DNA of 64,000 bases from Firmicutes bacterium OM04-13BH (GCA_003481745.1 QULP01000010.1:1-64000); one strand, 5' to 3'. Shown: positions 17,883 through 27,950, numbered from the stretch's first letter. Notes: a model not told the origin generated them from the sequence alone. Program-made: numbers and translations.

Positions 17883-20800
17883 TTATGCCAGACCATGTAC
17901 TTCAAGCCAATGGTCTAATGTTTCTTTATTGCTCTTAATTCTTCTTGCACGAATCTGGAATACAATCAATGTAAGCAAATTAAATACTACAAACCAGATA
18001 AGCAGATAAATCACTGCGTTCATAATACTTTCGCCACCTGCGATTGTGCTTCTGAATGCCTCTACTGTATAAGTAAACGGTACCCAGTCATGCAGGTATT
18101 TTACAAAGTCACCGGAAACTTCAAGCGGGTAAGTACCAACTGAACCTGCCAGCTGAATTACCATAAATACCAACATTAAGAAACTTCCGACTTTTCCAAG
18201 TGAGTTTGTGAAGAAGTACATAATTGACATAAATGTCACACTTGCCACACAAACAAACGCTAATGTCTTGCCAACTTCAAGTGGTGTAAATCCATCAAAT
18301 ACATGCAGTAATGCAATCATTACAAGACCCTGTAATAAAGCAATTGTATAAAGTACAGAGGCTTTGCTAATCCACCAGGAGAATCCTGATTTTAATTTGC
18401 CTTTGTAACTTGTCAGAGGATACATTAAACTAAATGCGATACATCCAACCCAAAGACCAACCGACATCATATATGGTGCCATTGCGTGTCCGTTGTTTTC
18501 TACGGTTGTAATCTTTGTTTCACTTGCCTCTACCGGGCTTGAGAACATGTCATAAGTATTGTCGTCTGCCTTGGTCTCTTTGACTTCTTTTGCTCCATCC
18601 GCAAGGCTTGTTGCCAATGTGTCACTTCCATCATAAACTTGATCAAGACCATCGCCTAATTCTTCACTTCCGTCACGAAGCTGTCCGGCTCCGTCACTAA
18701 TTTGTGCTGCTCCATCACTCAACTGGCTGACACCGCTAAGCAGTGTACTATTATTTGCTACCAGCTGTTTTGTTCCGGATACTAAGGTTGTTGTTCCATC
18801 TTTTAACTGACTTGCGCCATCATAAAGCTGTCCGCTTCCGGAAGATAACTGTTTTGCTCCATCATCTACCTGTTTGATTCCGCTTGAGAGTGTTCCCATT
18901 CCGTCATCTAAACTTCCGGCTCCATCGTCTAACTGTTTGACTCCGTCTACCAGTGTCGGTACAGCGGATTTCAAAGTTCCAGTTCCTTCACTTAAACTGC
19001 CTGCTCCATCGTCTACCTGGCTGATTCCTGCTGCAAGGGTTCCCATTCCGGTATCTGCTGCTTCTGCACCTGCGCTTAATGCTTTTGCGCCGGTGTTTGC
19101 ACTCTGGATACCTGCTAAAAGTTGAGATGCACCGCTCTGGATTCCGCCTAAGGCTTCTGACTTAAACTGAGTTCCGCCTGCTGCTACCTGCTGGATTCCT
19201 GCTGTCAGTGCCGGACTCTGTTCTGCAAGCTGTTTTGTTCCGGCTGCCAGTGTCTGGCTTCCCGGAAGAATCTGAGTACTTAATGCACTGTTAATTGTTG
19301 AAATTCCAGTTGTAAGTGCCGGTGCCTGTGCTGTAATCTGCTGAACACCACCTGTATAACTATTTACACCAGTTTTTAAACTGTCACTTGCTGATTTCAA
19401 TTTATCAACCGTAACAATTAACTGTTGTAACTGTTCTGCGCTTACTTCTGCCTGTGCAGAAGTTGAAGTGTTTGTTGTTGTTGTTTCAACGCCTGCCACT
19501 TTGTCAAGCTGTGCACTTGCATTATCGGCTGCTGATGAAACGTTCTGGCTTGCACCTCTAAGTGTTTCTGCTGCACTTGCACTCTGGGATGCTACATTTG
19601 CAAGCTGGCTGTTTGCGTCATTTACAGATGCTGCATTTGCATTCGCTGCTGCAATCGCCTGATTTGCAATGTCTGCTACCTGATTGATATCACCATTTGC
19701 AACGGCTGTTGCCAGTGCTTCTGATAATCCATCAACTGAAGTAACCGCTTCCTGATTGGTGCTGATGCTTCCTACGCTGTCTGCTGCTGATGAAAGTGCA
19801 TCTGCCTGACTCTTTAATCCATTCACTGCATCTTTTGCACCAGATACATCTACGCTAACTTCTTTTGTTGTGCTCTGTGAAGTCTCGTTTGCTGAAGCAG
19901 TTGTTCCTGCCATCTGATGAAGCATTGCGGAAAGCTGGCTAAGACCATCATTAATTCCTGTTGCTCCTGCTACAAGCTGTTTGGAGTTTGCTCCATCTGT
20001 TCCATTTACTTTTTCAAGTCCTGCCTGTAATGCTTTTGCACCACTTTCTGCACTTGATGCTCCTGCAGTTACCTGCTCGAGTCCTGCCGAAAGCTGAGAT
20101 GCTCCATTATTTAAAGCTGTGGAAGATTCCGGAAGACTTGCTGTGCTTTCCTGTAACTGATTAAGTCCCGCACAAAGTTTTGCCATTGCCTGGTCTGCTG
20201 TACTGATTCCCATTGTCAGAGAAGTTCCACCGGCTTCAAGCTGTTCTGTTCCGGCTGCAAGCTGACTTGCTCCAGTTTTTAAACTAGCTGTTCCAGTTTT
20301 TAATTTTCCAGAACCATCAACTAACTGAGAAGTTCCACCCTTTAACTGAACTGCGCCATCTGCAAGTGCATACACACCATCCTGTAAGGTTGGCACCTGT
20401 CCATTTAACTGGTCAAGTCCGGTCTTTAATGCACTGGAACCATCTTTTAACTGGCCGGAACCAGATACTAACTGAGAGGTTCCAGATGCAAGCTGTGCGG
20501 TTCCGGTTTTCGCAGTTGCAATACCGTCTTTTAACTGACCTGCTCCACTGTCGAGCTGTGTTGCTCCACTGCCAACCGTACTGACACCATCTACATACTG
20601 CTTTAATCCAACTTCAAGTGTATCACTACCATCTTTAAAAGTAAGTGAACTGTCTGCTAAAACATTCAGATTTTCGGAAATGGTATTATTTCCATCGACT
20701 AACTGTGTAACTCCGTCTTTTAACTCTTCAGAGCCATCTGCCGCTTCCTGCATTCCATCTCCAACAGTTACAATCTGATCAAATACAGTTTCTACATAAG

Positions 20801-21287
20801 TCTTTGTTACCTCTTCGGCCACACTGTTTTTAATCTTTTCCATTGCAGTTTCACTCATTTTAGAAGCAATGTAGTTTGTTCCCGGATTGGTATCATAATC
20901 GAGTTCCATTTTCTGAGGTTCTTCATCCATAACTGTGGATGCATTTTCTGAGAAATTTTCCGGAATCGTAATTACCATGTAATAAGTTCCGTTTTTTAAA
21001 CCTCTGGCTGCTGTCTCCTGGTCTACAAAGTTAAAACAAAGAGAATCCTCATCTTTCAGCTTATCGACTAATTTCTCTCCGACTTTAAGTTCCTTGTCAT
21101 TGTAGGTCACCGGTTTATCTTTATTGACTACCGCTACCGGAAGTTTATCAAGATTTCCATAAGGATCCCACATTGACCCCAGAAAAAGTGTGGTGTAAAT
21201 CGTCGGTATTGCAATAACAGCAATTACAACCACTAAAAGCAACTTATTCTTGAACAAGCTTTTCCACTCTTTCCCTAGCATATACAT
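17883..21287 (-). CDS. YhgE/Pip-family giant membrane protein
   Basis: A 1134-residue protein of the YhgE/Pip (phage infection protein, ABC-2-like) family. One N-terminal membrane segment (about 18-38) is followed by an extracytoplasmic domain of ~880 residues and about five C-terminal segments. The middle carries dozens of copies of a short repeat of the type L-x-x-G-x-x-Q-L-x-x-G, likely an extended helical or coiled stalk; a Ser/Thr/Ala/Asn-rich part (about 480-640) interrupts it. Family length is usually 700-900, so this one is long. The start MYMLGKEW has AAGGAAAGG upstream; the open frame to 21347 lacks a ribosome site. The divergent TetR gene probably represses it. Substrate unknown; export and phage-receptor roles are described for relatives. 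Confidence 0.9.
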   Translation of the reverse strand: MYMLGKEWKSLFKNKLLLVVVIAVIAIPTIYTTLFLGSMWDPYGNLDKLPVAVVNKDKPVTYNDKELKVGEKLVDKLKDEDSLCFNFVDQETAARGLKNGTYYMVITIPENFSENASTVMDEEPQKMELDYDTNPGTNYIASKMSETAMEKIKNSVAEEVTKTYVETVFDQIVTVGDGMQEAADGSEELKDGVTQLVDGNNTISENLNVLADSSLTFKDGSDTLEVGLKQYVDGVSTVGSGATQLDSGAGQLKDGIATAKTGTAQLASGTSQLVSGSGQLKDGSSALKTGLDQLNGQVPTLQDGVYALADGAVQLKGGTSQLVDGSGKLKTGTASLKTGASQLAAGTEQLEAGGTSLTMGISTADQAMAKLCAGLNQLQESTASLPESSTALNNGASQLSAGLEQVTAGASSAESGAKALQAGLEKVNGTDGANSKQLVAGATGINDGLSQLSAMLHQMAGTTASANETSQSTTKEVSVDVSGAKDAVNGLKSQADALSSAADSVGSISTNQEAVTSVDGLSEALATAVANGDINQVADIANQAIAAANANAASVNDANSQLANVASQSASAAETLRGASQNVSSAADNASAQLDKVAGVETTTTNTSTSAQAEVSAEQLQQLIVTVDKLKSASDSLKTGVNSYTGGVQQITAQAPALTTGISTINSALSTQILPGSQTLAAGTKQLAEQSPALTAGIQQVAAGGTQFKSEALGGIQSGASQLLAGIQSANTGAKALSAGAEAADTGMGTLAAGISQVDDGAGSLSEGTGTLKSAVPTLVDGVKQLDDGAGSLDDGMGTLSSGIKQVDDGAKQLSSGSGQLYDGASQLKDGTTTLVSGTKQLVANNSTLLSGVSQLSDGAAQISDGAGQLRDGSEELGDGLDQVYDGSDTLATSLADGAKEVKETKADDNTYDMFSSPVEASETKITTVENNGHAMAPYMMSVGLWVGCIAFSLMYPLTSYKGKLKSGFSWWISKASVLYTIALLQGLVMIALLHVFDGFTPLEVGKTLAFVCVASVTFMSIMYFFTNSLGKVGSFLMLVFMVIQLAGSVGTYPLEVSGDFVKYLHDWVPFTYTVEAFRSTIAGGESIMNAVIYLLIWFVVFNLLTLIVFQIRARRIKSNKETLDHWLEVHGLA

Positions 21288-21360
21288 TCCCCTTTCCTTA
21301 TTCAGTTTTCTCTTTCGGATATTTGTTATCTTTGAAATGCTTATCATTTCTAAAAGATAA

Positions 21361-21388
21361 TTGATAACTCTGTTTCTTTCTACGTCAA
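21361..21388 (-). promoter_or_regulatory. Candidate promoter of the YhgE/Pip gene
   Basis: TTGACG and TATCAA with a 16-bp spacer on the minus strand. It lies in the 298-bp divergent region shared with the TetR gene. Confidence 0.4.
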
Positions 21389-21446
21389 ATCGCTTATCCG
21401 ATTTCGATTTGTTTAACGTACTTTGAATAGTTTAATAGATATTGTG

Positions 21447-21475
21447 TTGATTTTTTCTTCATGATGAATTATACT
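21447..21475 (+). promoter_or_regulatory. Promoter of the TetR gene
   Basis: TTGATT, 17-bp spacer, TATACT. The leader before the start codon is about 105 nt and AT-rich; I found no clear perfect operator palindrome. Confidence 0.6.
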
Positions 21476-21585
21476 AAAGGTGCAACAGTGATACAACCAT
21501 CAATAACTAGTTTTTATGTACATTAATAGACATTTTTTATCATTTATGTTGCTTTTTCTTCAAAAACCTGAGAGGAGTCTTATAT

Positions 21586-22179
21586 ATGGAAAAGAAAACT
21601 GACCGAAGAGTCCGAAAAACCAAAACTCAACTTCGTGCCGGACTTGCGAAATTGATGCAGACGAAAAGTATCAAAGAAATTACGGTAAAAGAATTAGTTG
21701 ATGAAGTTGATATTAACCGTTCTACTTTTTATCTTCACTACACAGATATTTACCAGATGTTAGAATCAATCGAGGATGAGCTTGAGGGGGAAATCAATCA
21801 GATTGTAAATAATCATCCTGTGGATTCTTATTACAAAGAAAGTTTCCCTATGATTAAGGAAATTTTAGAAGTATTATGGGATAACCGCGATATCTGCAAT
21901 GCCCTGCTTGGTTCAAACGGAGACATGGCATTTGTGCTTCGTATGGAATCTATTATTTCACAACACAGCCTGCATGTTCTGACTACAACATTTGCTACAG
22001 ACGTAACCAATATTAAATATGCTTATGCCTTTTGTCTGACCGGTTGTGTGGGTATGGTCAAATCCTGGCTGGAATCTGGAGATACTACAGATACCCCGCT
22101 TCAAATGGCAGAATTGACTTATCATCTGATTATGAATGCACTCAAAGATATCAAACGACTGCCAAGTACAACTTTATAG
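21586..22179 (+). CDS. TetR/AcrR-family transcriptional regulator
   Basis: A 197-residue regulator. The N-terminal helix-turn-helix (about residues 8-55, with ITVKELVDEVDINRSTFYLHY) is typical of TetR proteins of the Firmicutes type (TetR_C_8-like C-terminus). GAGAGGAG lies 9 nt before the start. It is divergent from the giant YhgE/Pip gene, and the most likely role is to repress that gene and itself (inference from layout). The ligand is unknown. Confidence 0.93.
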   Translation: MEKKTDRRVRKTKTQLRAGLAKLMQTKSIKEITVKELVDEVDINRSTFYLHYTDIYQMLESIEDELEGEINQIVNNHPVDSYYKESFPMIKEILEVLWDNRDICNALLGSNGDMAFVLRMESIISQHSLHVLTTTFATDVTNIKYAYAFCLTGCVGMVKSWLESGDTTDTPLQMAELTYHLIMNALKDIKRLPSTTL

Positions 22180-22198
22180 CTTAAATCAAACATATACG

Positions 22199-22248
22199 CA
22201 AAAAGGTTCAGAAGAAATTCAACTTCTTCCGAACCTTTTCTTGTTTCT
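22199..22248. terminator. Terminator between the TetR gene and the DUF975 gene
   Basis: AAAAGGTTC and GAAG pair with CTTC and GAACCTTTT, with one mismatch; T-rich on the plus strand and A/T-rich on the other, between convergent genes. Confidence 0.82.
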
Positions 22249-22258
22249 TTTTCATTTT

Positions 22259-22963
22259 TTAAAAATCAAATGTCGCCGTTTTCGTATTTCCCATATTCCA
22301 TTTATTACGAAGAGTCACATACAATTCTGCATTTGTTGCTTCCACATAAGGTTTTACATAGAATACTACTCCCAGACCACAGGTCACTGCACCAAGCAGT
22401 CCCCAAAGAATAAACGATAAATCCAGCACAAATGTATTCATCTTTTCTCCATCCATCATCTCACGGCTGATGCGGATTGCATCCCGATAATTAATATCCG
22501 GCTGTTCTGCCAGAATATATGGAACCATGCGGTAAGAATAGGATTTTACAATTCCTGGAATTACAAACAAAAGTGTCCATAAGAAAATATATAAATTCTG
22601 CATGAACATTACCATTGCCACATTTGCAAAATTTCCATTCTGAAATCCAAATCCTATCTTTGAAACAGGTGCATTATAGTCTCGATTTTCAATAAAAAAG
22701 CGAACTGCTCCAACCATCAATACATTTAACACAAAAATCTTTAAAATCAGAACAAATAATGTAACTCCACCCACAATCGGCAGTGAAATATCTGCGGAAT
22801 AGCTACTGTCATTTACGACACCATTCACTGTGCCTCTGACATCATAACTGCCACCTATCGAAGCTGTTGCAATTGTAATCATCAAACCTGCTAAGACAGA
22901 TGCTGCGTAGTTTCTATGGAAGCAAAGTTTTCCTCTTTCTTTTAAGTCTGCTCTCGTCCACAT
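22259..22963 (-). CDS. DUF975-family membrane protein
   Basis: A 234-residue protein with about five membrane segments; the sequence starts with the WTRADLKERGK motif and has the family's central stretch with R-D-A-I-R-I-S-R-E-M-M. DUF975 proteins have no known function. I take the second ATG (22963), which is 9 nt after AGGGAG; the first ATG is only 3 nt from it. A relative of the same family lies at 28939. It follows the Xaa-Pro peptidase gene by about 40 bp. Confidence 0.85.
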   Translation of the reverse strand: MWTRADLKERGKLCFHRNYAASVLAGLMITIATASIGGSYDVRGTVNGVVNDSSYSADISLPIVGGVTLFVLILKIFVLNVLMVGAVRFFIENRDYNAPVSKIGFGFQNGNFANVAMVMFMQNLYIFLWTLLFVIPGIVKSYSYRMVPYILAEQPDINYRDAIRISREMMDGEKMNTFVLDLSFILWGLLGAVTCGLGVVFYVKPYVEATNAELYVTLRNKWNMGNTKTATFDF

Positions 22964-23002
22964 AATCATTCTCCCTTTTTATCTCAATATTCGACTTGAA
23001 CT

Positions 23003-24805
23003 TTATTTTATCTCCGCTGTTGCTTCTTTGAGCCATTCTTTTTCTTCTTTGTTTTCCAACAATGGCTCTACTACTTCATACACATGTTTATGATATTCAT
23101 TTAACCATTTTAATTCCGTTTCTCCCAAAAGTTCCGGAATGATTGCTTCTCGTTCAAATGGCACAAGCGTTACGACTTCAAAGTTCATAAACTGTGCATA
23201 GTCATTTTTTTCTGCTTTTTTGCACATCAGCAGGTTTTCACAGCGGATTCCGTATTTTCCTTCCAGATACAGTCCTGGTTCATCGGAAATCAATACGCCT
23301 TCTTCAAGCGGAATCATTCCACCCGGACGGATTCCACTGTTCCAGTTGATGTTCTGTGGTCCTTCATGTACATTTAAGAGATATCCGACTCCATGACCGG
23401 TTCCGTGATTGAAATCCAGTCCCGCATCCCACAGTGCACCTCTTGCCAGTATATCCAGATGTGCACCGCCTACGCCATACGGGAATTTTGCCATTGCCAG
23501 ACGAATATTTCCTTTTAATACAAGCGTAAAATGTTTTTTCTCTTCTTCGCTTAACGGTCCTACCGCAATCGTTCTTGTGATATCCGTTGTTCCCTGCCAG
23601 TACTGTCCGCCGGAATCAATCAGGAAAAATCCTTTTGATTCCACTTTTGCACAGTCCTCTTTTGACGGTGCATAATGACACATTGCAGCGTTTGATCCAT
23701 AAGCACAGATTGTTTCAAAACTTAAATCCAGACAGTCTTTATCTTCTTCACGAAACTCTCTGCTTTTTTCTGCAGCATTGTATTCATCCACTGTTCCCTC
23801 TGGCACCGTTTTCTTTAACCAGTAAATAAATCTGCACATTGCTCTTGCATCTTTGATGTGCGCAATGCGTTCATTTTCCATCTCAACCGCATTTTTCATT
23901 GCTTTTGCCGGTTTGGTCGGATTCATCGCATTGACTGTGGTAACTTCTTCTGGCAGATTTTCAAATAATGTATAGTTTACTACACCTTCATCTAATAAAA
24001 TCTTACTGTCTTTTGCAAGTGTTTTTACTTCTTCATAAATCGCAAAGTATGGGCGGAGTACCACTCCGGCTTTTTCTAATTCGTTCTTGATTTCATCAGA
24101 AACCACGCCATCCTGCACATAGAAAATGACTTCGTCTGCTTTCACAATGACATAAGAAAGCACAACCGGATTGTAAATAATATCGTTTCCACGGATGTTT
24201 AACAGCCATGCGATATCGTCCAGACTGGATAAGATGTGCACGTCAGCTTCATATTTTTTCATTGCTCTGCGCACCATCTCGATTTTTTCTTCTCTGGATG
24301 TTCCAACATATTTTATATCCACAAGATAAGCCGGTTCTTTGGACAGTTCCGGACGGTCATTCCAGATGCCGTCTAATAAGTCTTCCTGACAATAGAACCG
24401 TCCTTCTTTGTCTTCCATCATTTTTTTGTATGCTTTTCCCTGTGACACGCTGATGACTCTTCCGTCGCAGGCAAGGCAGGAACCTTTTACCAGGTTCATT
24501 TCCAGAAATTCATCGACTGTCGGAACGCCTGGTTCACGCATCTTCATTAAAGTAACTCCGGTATCTTCAAGTTCTTTCGCTGCCTGAATAAAATATCTTC
24601 CGTCTGTCCATAAATATGCCTGGTCATCGGTTACAAGCAGTGTACCTGCTGAACCACTGAAACCAGAAAGCCATTTTCTGGCTTTAAAGTAATCCCCTAC
24701 ATATTCAGACTGATGAAAATCTGCTGTAGGAACCAAATACATATCAATGTTTAATTCCTGCATTTTTTCCTGTAATTCCAGGATTCTTTCTCTGTTCTCA
24801 CTCAT
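23003..24805 (-). CDS. Xaa-Pro aminopeptidase, M24 family
   Basis: Cytoplasmic metallopeptidase of 600 residues that removes N-terminal residues before proline. Two creatinase-like N-terminal domains (to about 310) precede the pita-bread catalytic domain with the five metal ligands: the Asp pair in LIDSGGQYWQGTTDITR, the His in GTGHGVGYLLNVHEG, and the Glu pair in SDEPGLYLEGKYGIRCEN. A long C-terminal domain (M24_C) completes it. Ribosome site AGAGGAAG precedes the start. It lies 40 bp after tex in the same direction, so it may share the tex promoter. Confidence 0.94.
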   Translation of the reverse strand: MSENRERILELQEKMQELNIDMYLVPTADFHQSEYVGDYFKARKWLSGFSGSAGTLLVTDDQAYLWTDGRYFIQAAKELEDTGVTLMKMREPGVPTVDEFLEMNLVKGSCLACDGRVISVSQGKAYKKMMEDKEGRFYCQEDLLDGIWNDRPELSKEPAYLVDIKYVGTSREEKIEMVRRAMKKYEADVHILSSLDDIAWLLNIRGNDIIYNPVVLSYVIVKADEVIFYVQDGVVSDEIKNELEKAGVVLRPYFAIYEEVKTLAKDSKILLDEGVVNYTLFENLPEEVTTVNAMNPTKPAKAMKNAVEMENERIAHIKDARAMCRFIYWLKKTVPEGTVDEYNAAEKSREFREEDKDCLDLSFETICAYGSNAAMCHYAPSKEDCAKVESKGFFLIDSGGQYWQGTTDITRTIAVGPLSEEEKKHFTLVLKGNIRLAMAKFPYGVGGAHLDILARGALWDAGLDFNHGTGHGVGYLLNVHEGPQNINWNSGIRPGGMIPLEEGVLISDEPGLYLEGKYGIRCENLLMCKKAEKNDYAQFMNFEVVTLVPFEREAIIPELLGETELKWLNEYHKHVYEVVEPLLENKEEKEWLKEATAEIK

Positions 24806-24845
24806 GTTAAAAACTTCCTCTCTTGCTTCTATCTCTTACTTCTAT

Positions 24846-26990
24846 TTACTGAATTCCTTTCATAGTAAGGGAAATTCGCTTTTTCTTTTCATCCACACTT
24901 AACACTTTGACTTCCACGATGTCTCCAACGCTGACTGCTTCAAGTGGATGTTTAATATATCGGTCTGTCATCTGTGAAATGTGTACCAGTCCGTCCTGAT
25001 GTACTCCGATATCCACAAATGCACCAAAGTCGATGACATTTCGCACTGTACCTTTTAAAATCATGCCTTCTTTTAAGTCCTTCATATCAAGCACGTCAGT
25101 ACGAAGCACCGGTTTTGGCATTTCTTCTCTTGGGTCACGTCCTGGTTTTCCAAGTTCTTTTACGATATCACGAAGGGTCATTTCTCCCGTTCCAAGAGAC
25201 TCTGCCATCTTTCTATAATCTTTTACATAAAATGCACCATGACCTTTGAAAATATCTTCTGCAGTTGTTCCCATATTTTCCAGAAATTTTTCTGCTACTT
25301 CATAACTTTCCGGATGCACACTGGTTGCATCAAGCGGATTGCTTCCCCCTGTAATACGAAGGAAACCTGCACACTGTTCAAACGCTTTCGGTCCTAATTT
25401 TGGTACTTTTAAAAGTTCTTTTCGACTCTCAAAACGTCCATTTTCCTCACGGTATGCTACGATATTTTTTGCAATCGCTTTGCTGATACCGGAAATATAT
25501 TCAAGCAGAGAAACCGAAGCGGTATTTAAATCAATTCCGACTTTATTCACGCAGTCCTCTACAACTCCAGACAGGGCTTCCCCTAATTTTTTCTGGTTCA
25601 TATCATGCTGATACTGTCCGACACCAATGGACTTCGGGTCAATTTTTACCAGCTCTGCAAGCGGGTCCTGAAGTCGTCTTGCAATGGAAGCGGCACTTCT
25701 TTGTCCTACATCAAAGTTTGGAAATTCTTCGGTAGCCAGTTTACTTGCAGAGTATACGGAAGCTCCTGCCTCGTTTGTAATTACATACTGAACCTTCTCC
25801 GGAATTTCTTTTAAAAGTTCCACAATAATCTGTTCGGATTCTCTTGAAGCGGTTCCATTTCCAAGAGAAATCAGGCTGACATTGTATTTTTTAATTAATT
25901 TTTTCAGTGTTTCTTTTGCTGATGCAATCTTAGCGGGAGTGGTCGGTGCAGTCGGATAAATCACAACCGTATCCAAGACTTTTCCGGTTTCATCTACCAC
26001 TGCAAGTTTACAACCGGTACGAAACGCCGGGTCCCATCCAAGCACTACTTTTCCAACAATTGGCGGCTGCATCAACAACTGCTGAAGATTTTTCTTAAAG
26101 ACTTTAATGGATTCATCTTCTGCTTTTTCCGTCATGCTGTTTCGGATTTCTCTCTCAATTGCAGGTGCAATCAGACGATTATAACTATCCTCGATTGCTT
26201 CTTTTAATACGTCCTGTGTATTTGGATTTTTTCTTGTAATAATCTCTCTTTGAAGATATCCTAAAATTTCTTCTGTCGGAGCTTCAATTTTTACGCCTAA
26301 AAACTTCTCTTTCTCTCCACGATTAATAGCAAGCACCCGGTGTCCCGGCATTTTTTCCACACGTTCTTCATATTCATAATATTTCTCATAAACAGATGTC
26401 TCTTCCGGTTTTTTTGCAGTTGAAACAAGCATGCCTTTCCTGAAAGTACACTCACGAATTTCACTACGGTAATCCGCTTTATCAGAAATGCTTTCTGCTA
26501 CGATATCTTTTGCACCGGAAATAGCCGCTTCCACTGTTGTCACTTCTTTTTCTTCGGATACAAATGCCTTCGCTTCTTCTTCAAGGGATTTGTCTGTCAT
26601 CTGTAATAAAATAATGTTTGCAAGAGGTTCCAACCCTTTTTCTTTTGCAATCGTTGCTCTGGTACGGCGTTTCGGACGGTATGGACGATATAAATCCTCT
26701 ACCACAACCAGCGTCTGCGCTTCTAAAATCTGTTTCTTTAATTCTTCAGTCAGCTTTCCCTGTTCTTCAATACTGGAAAGCACCTGAGTTTTCTTCTCTT
26801 CCAGATTTCTAAGATAAGTCAGTCTGTCGTTTAAATTACGAAGCACTTCATCATTTAAAGCACCGGTTACTTCTTTTCGGTAACGGGAAATAAATGGAAT
26901 CGTATTTCCTTCATCTATCAATTTTACAGCAGCCTCTATCTGCCACTTTTCCACATTTAGTTCTTTGGTCAAAGCTAAAATAATGTCCAT
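24846..26990 (-). CDS. tex: Tex-family RNA-binding protein
   Basis: Transcription accessory protein Tex, 714 residues, the normal length. Domains in order are the N-terminal Tex helical region (1-~190), YqgF-like nuclease fold (about 320-450, from VVLGWDPAFRTGCKLAVVD), helix-hairpin-helix (about 490-560, SLLEYISGISKAIAKNIVAYR) and C-terminal S1 RNA-binding domain (about 640-714, GMILKGTVRNVIDFGAFVDIG). Relatives bind nucleic acid and affect transcription and translation. Start has AAGGAG 8 nt upstream. It has its own promoter and heads tex, Xaa-Pro peptidase, DUF975. Confidence 0.95.
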   Translation of the reverse strand: MDIILALTKELNVEKWQIEAAVKLIDEGNTIPFISRYRKEVTGALNDEVLRNLNDRLTYLRNLEEKKTQVLSSIEEQGKLTEELKKQILEAQTLVVVEDLYRPYRPKRRTRATIAKEKGLEPLANIILLQMTDKSLEEEAKAFVSEEKEVTTVEAAISGAKDIVAESISDKADYRSEIRECTFRKGMLVSTAKKPEETSVYEKYYEYEERVEKMPGHRVLAINRGEKEKFLGVKIEAPTEEILGYLQREIITRKNPNTQDVLKEAIEDSYNRLIAPAIEREIRNSMTEKAEDESIKVFKKNLQQLLMQPPIVGKVVLGWDPAFRTGCKLAVVDETGKVLDTVVIYPTAPTTPAKIASAKETLKKLIKKYNVSLISLGNGTASRESEQIIVELLKEIPEKVQYVITNEAGASVYSASKLATEEFPNFDVGQRSAASIARRLQDPLAELVKIDPKSIGVGQYQHDMNQKKLGEALSGVVEDCVNKVGIDLNTASVSLLEYISGISKAIAKNIVAYREENGRFESRKELLKVPKLGPKAFEQCAGFLRITGGSNPLDATSVHPESYEVAEKFLENMGTTAEDIFKGHGAFYVKDYRKMAESLGTGEMTLRDIVKELGKPGRDPREEMPKPVLRTDVLDMKDLKEGMILKGTVRNVIDFGAFVDIGVHQDGLVHISQMTDRYIKHPLEAVSVGDIVEVKVLSVDEKKKRISLTMKGIQ

Positions 26991-27039
26991 AATTTTCTCC
27001 TTTTAAATCAAGCAATTCTTGCCATTTGCTTTCTTTCTA

Positions 27040-27068
27040 ACCTTACCAACCTATGACAGTTTTGTCAA
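27040..27068 (-). promoter_or_regulatory. Promoter of tex
   Basis: Perfect TTGACA, 17-bp spacer, TAAGGT on the minus strand. The -35 follows directly on the T-tract of the preceding gene's terminator. Confidence 0.6.
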
Positions 27069-27070
27069 GA

Positions 27071-27118
27071 AAACAAAAAACGCAATGAACTTTTTTATTA
27101 AAAATCCACTGCGTTTTA
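27071..27118 (-). terminator. Terminator of the double-HTH regulator gene
   Basis: AAAACGCAGTGGATTTT pairs with AAGTTCATTGCGTTTT with small mismatches and is followed by T-rich DNA on the minus strand. It overlaps the stop codon. Confidence 0.75.
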
Positions 27119-27841
27119 CTCTTCTTGATTTTGTTTTTGAATTTGATTTCGATTGCAGATTTCCAGACCTGCCTTTAAAAATACTTCCAATTCCTTTTGT
27201 AAATCAGAATCAAATTCCTGCCATACTTTATTTAAACTGCTAATGTTTTGTACATCCTCATAAAAAACAACAGATGGCGGATAACCCAGATTCTGATACA
27301 ACACTGCCAGAAGTTCTGCATTAACACCTAATCTGCCTTTTTCAATTTCACGATACCTTTTTGTCGTAATATCTAAATGCTGTGCCATCTTATCCTGTGT
27401 AATATCACTTGCTTTTCTCATCCAATACCAGATTGTTCTTGAATCCGTCTCTTTTTCAAAAGCAGAATAACGGAGCAGTCTGATTTCTTTGGTATAATCC
27501 ACTCCATTTTTCTGTTCTTTTCCCGAAATATTGATACCCTGCTCTATTGTCCAGACCATAAGCTGTAAGAAATCGCTTTTTATTTCTTTCTTACAGACAC
27601 CCAGATAGTGATTTAATATCGTTTCTTCACATTCCTCTCCTGTCAGCAGATAATCCATATCACAGCCATGACTGTCAAAATTTTTGAGTTCTTCTGCTGA
27701 AATAATGGTCTTTCCCTGTTCCAACTTACTATAGTGGCTCTGGGTAACACCCATCATCTGACTCATGCTCTTCTGATTCAGTTTTCTCTTTTGTCTGTAC
27801 ATCTGCAGTCTTTGCAATACTCCTTCGTATGCACTGCCCAT
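27116..27841 (-). CDS. XRE-family regulator with two helix-turn-helix domains
   Basis: A 241-residue protein with an N-terminal XRE domain (about 8-65, MSQMMGVTQSHYSKLEQGK) and a second one (about 138-200, MAQHLDITTKRYREIEKGR). The linker and C-terminus give no recognised ligand domain. GAGG lies 9 nt before the start. It stands alone between tex and a membrane protein gene. A 7-bp inverted repeat lies about 85 bp upstream and may be its operator. Targets are unknown. Confidence 0.85.
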   Translation of the reverse strand: MGSAYEGVLQRLQMYRQKRKLNQKSMSQMMGVTQSHYSKLEQGKTIISAEELKNFDSHGCDMDYLLTGEECEETILNHYLGVCKKEIKSDFLQLMVWTIEQGINISGKEQKNGVDYTKEIRLLRYSAFEKETDSRTIWYWMRKASDITQDKMAQHLDITTKRYREIEKGRLGVNAELLAVLYQNLGYPPSVVFYEDVQNISSLNKVWQEFDSDLQKELEVFLKAGLEICNRNQIQKQNQEE

Positions 27842-27923
27842 AGTGTTACCTCATTTCCAACGGTCAAATTTTTCTTATCTTTTTATTGTAATATTTTTCA
27901 AACTGCCCTTTTATCCCCTATTT

Positions 27924-27950
27924 TTGACTATTCTGATAATTTTTAGTCAA
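27924..27950. promoter_or_regulatory. Inverted repeat upstream of the XRE gene
   Basis: TTGACTA (27924-27930) and TAGTCAA (27944-27950), 13 bp apart, so the centres are two helical turns apart. A candidate operator for the regulator encoded downstream. Confidence 0.4.

Noticed and set aside
18874..20584. Long antisense frames rich in Pro, Ser and Ala or in Leu and His
   Set aside because: They mirror the repeats of the YhgE/Pip gene and have no ribosome sites.
17883..21287. Regular DNA repeats that could look like a CRISPR or satellite array
   Set aside because: The repeats are codons of short protein repeats with varied wobble bases, not identical direct repeats with spacers.
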